Positions 7,078 to 7,174 of a DNA stretch of 7,174 bases are shown here, in pieces. The notes beneath the pieces are model-generated. The model ran no database searches. It was not told the DNA's origin and saw only the letters and a program-made list of their open reading frames with translations. A program made the position numbers and the translations under genes. Location: NCBI GenBank assembly GCA_012033095.1, contig JAAUPO010000116.1, positions 1 to 7,174 of the forward strand, read 5' to 3'. Source of the DNA: Synechococcaceae cyanobacterium RL_1_2. GTDB lineage: Bacteria; Cyanobacteriota; Cyanobacteriia; Cyanobacteriales; JAAUPO01. The first letter of the stretch is position 1. Each line of letters starts with the position of its first letter.

Positions 7078-7102
7078 AGGGAAAACGCATACTTCCCTTT
7101 TT
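7078..7102 (+). terminator. Weak terminator-like hairpin
   Basis: AGGGAA (7078-7083) pairs with TTCCCT (7093-7098) over a 9-base loop, followed by a run of five T (7098-7102). The stem is only 6 bp and no plus-strand gene precedes it in the window. It could therefore be chance, or could end an unrecognised transcript. Confidence 0.25.
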
Positions 7103-7174
7103 CGCAATAAGCAAAGTTAAACAAGCTTTTATTGAGAATAAAAATTTTAAAAAATCGCTGAAACTATTATTCTT

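Larger units (their letters stand above)
6667..7174. other. Gene-free right end of the window
   Basis: Apart from the 95-bp family-2 element and one weak terminator-like hairpin, this AT-rich stretch shows no open frame or RNA gene that I can support. A short imperfect hairpin (CTTGCA 6958-6963 with TGCAAG 6974-6979) lies directly after the element. The sequence near the right edge may be upstream or downstream of a gene outside the window. Confidence 0.6.

Noticed and set aside
7126..7142. AT-only hairpin TTTTATT-GAG-AATAAAA
   Set aside because: A very AT-rich stem is expected by chance in this AT-rich tail and lacks terminator features.

Overview
The window is most likely cyanobacterial chromosome. 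It holds five copies of the octamer GCGATCGC (HIP1) where about 0.1 would be expected by chance in 7.2 kb, plus many CGATCG cores. It also holds a single-RRM RNA-binding protein of the kind typical of cyanobacteria, and short non-autonomous repeats ending in AGGACTTACGCA or CTATAGCARTCCTAA. I cannot name the genus.

Layout. (1) 1-99: a short leader with a good -10 box. (2) 100-3354, plus strand: a complete carB, the large subunit of carbamoyl-phosphate synthase. (3) 3355-3964: a gene-free convergent spacer with a 9-bp tandem repeat, a clear intrinsic terminator far from carB, a nested inverted repeat of about 105 bp, and one copy of a 120-bp element with terminal inverted repeats (family 1). 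(4) 3965-5652, minus strand: a HerA/DUF87-type ATPase gene broken by an apparent one-base deletion just before the Walker B motif, giving a 416-residue N-terminal part and an out-of-frame C-terminal part. (5) 5653-6203: spacer with a second family-1 element that sits inside a different repeat (family 2). (6) 6204-6449, minus strand: an 81-residue RRM protein with a terminator behind it and a long probable 5' leader. (7) 6450-7174: leader, an intact 95-bp family-2 element, and AT-rich sequence with no gene I can support.

The genes do not form one pathway. carB converges on the ATPase gene. The ATPase and RRM genes share a strand but are 551 bases apart, with repeats and a terminator between them, so they are unlikely to be one operon. 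The points most worth a second look are the frameshifted ATPase, its bracketing by two same-orientation family-1 elements, the element-in-element insertion with an 18-bp flanking duplication, and the nested inverted repeat after carB. I see no convincing new multi-gene system here.
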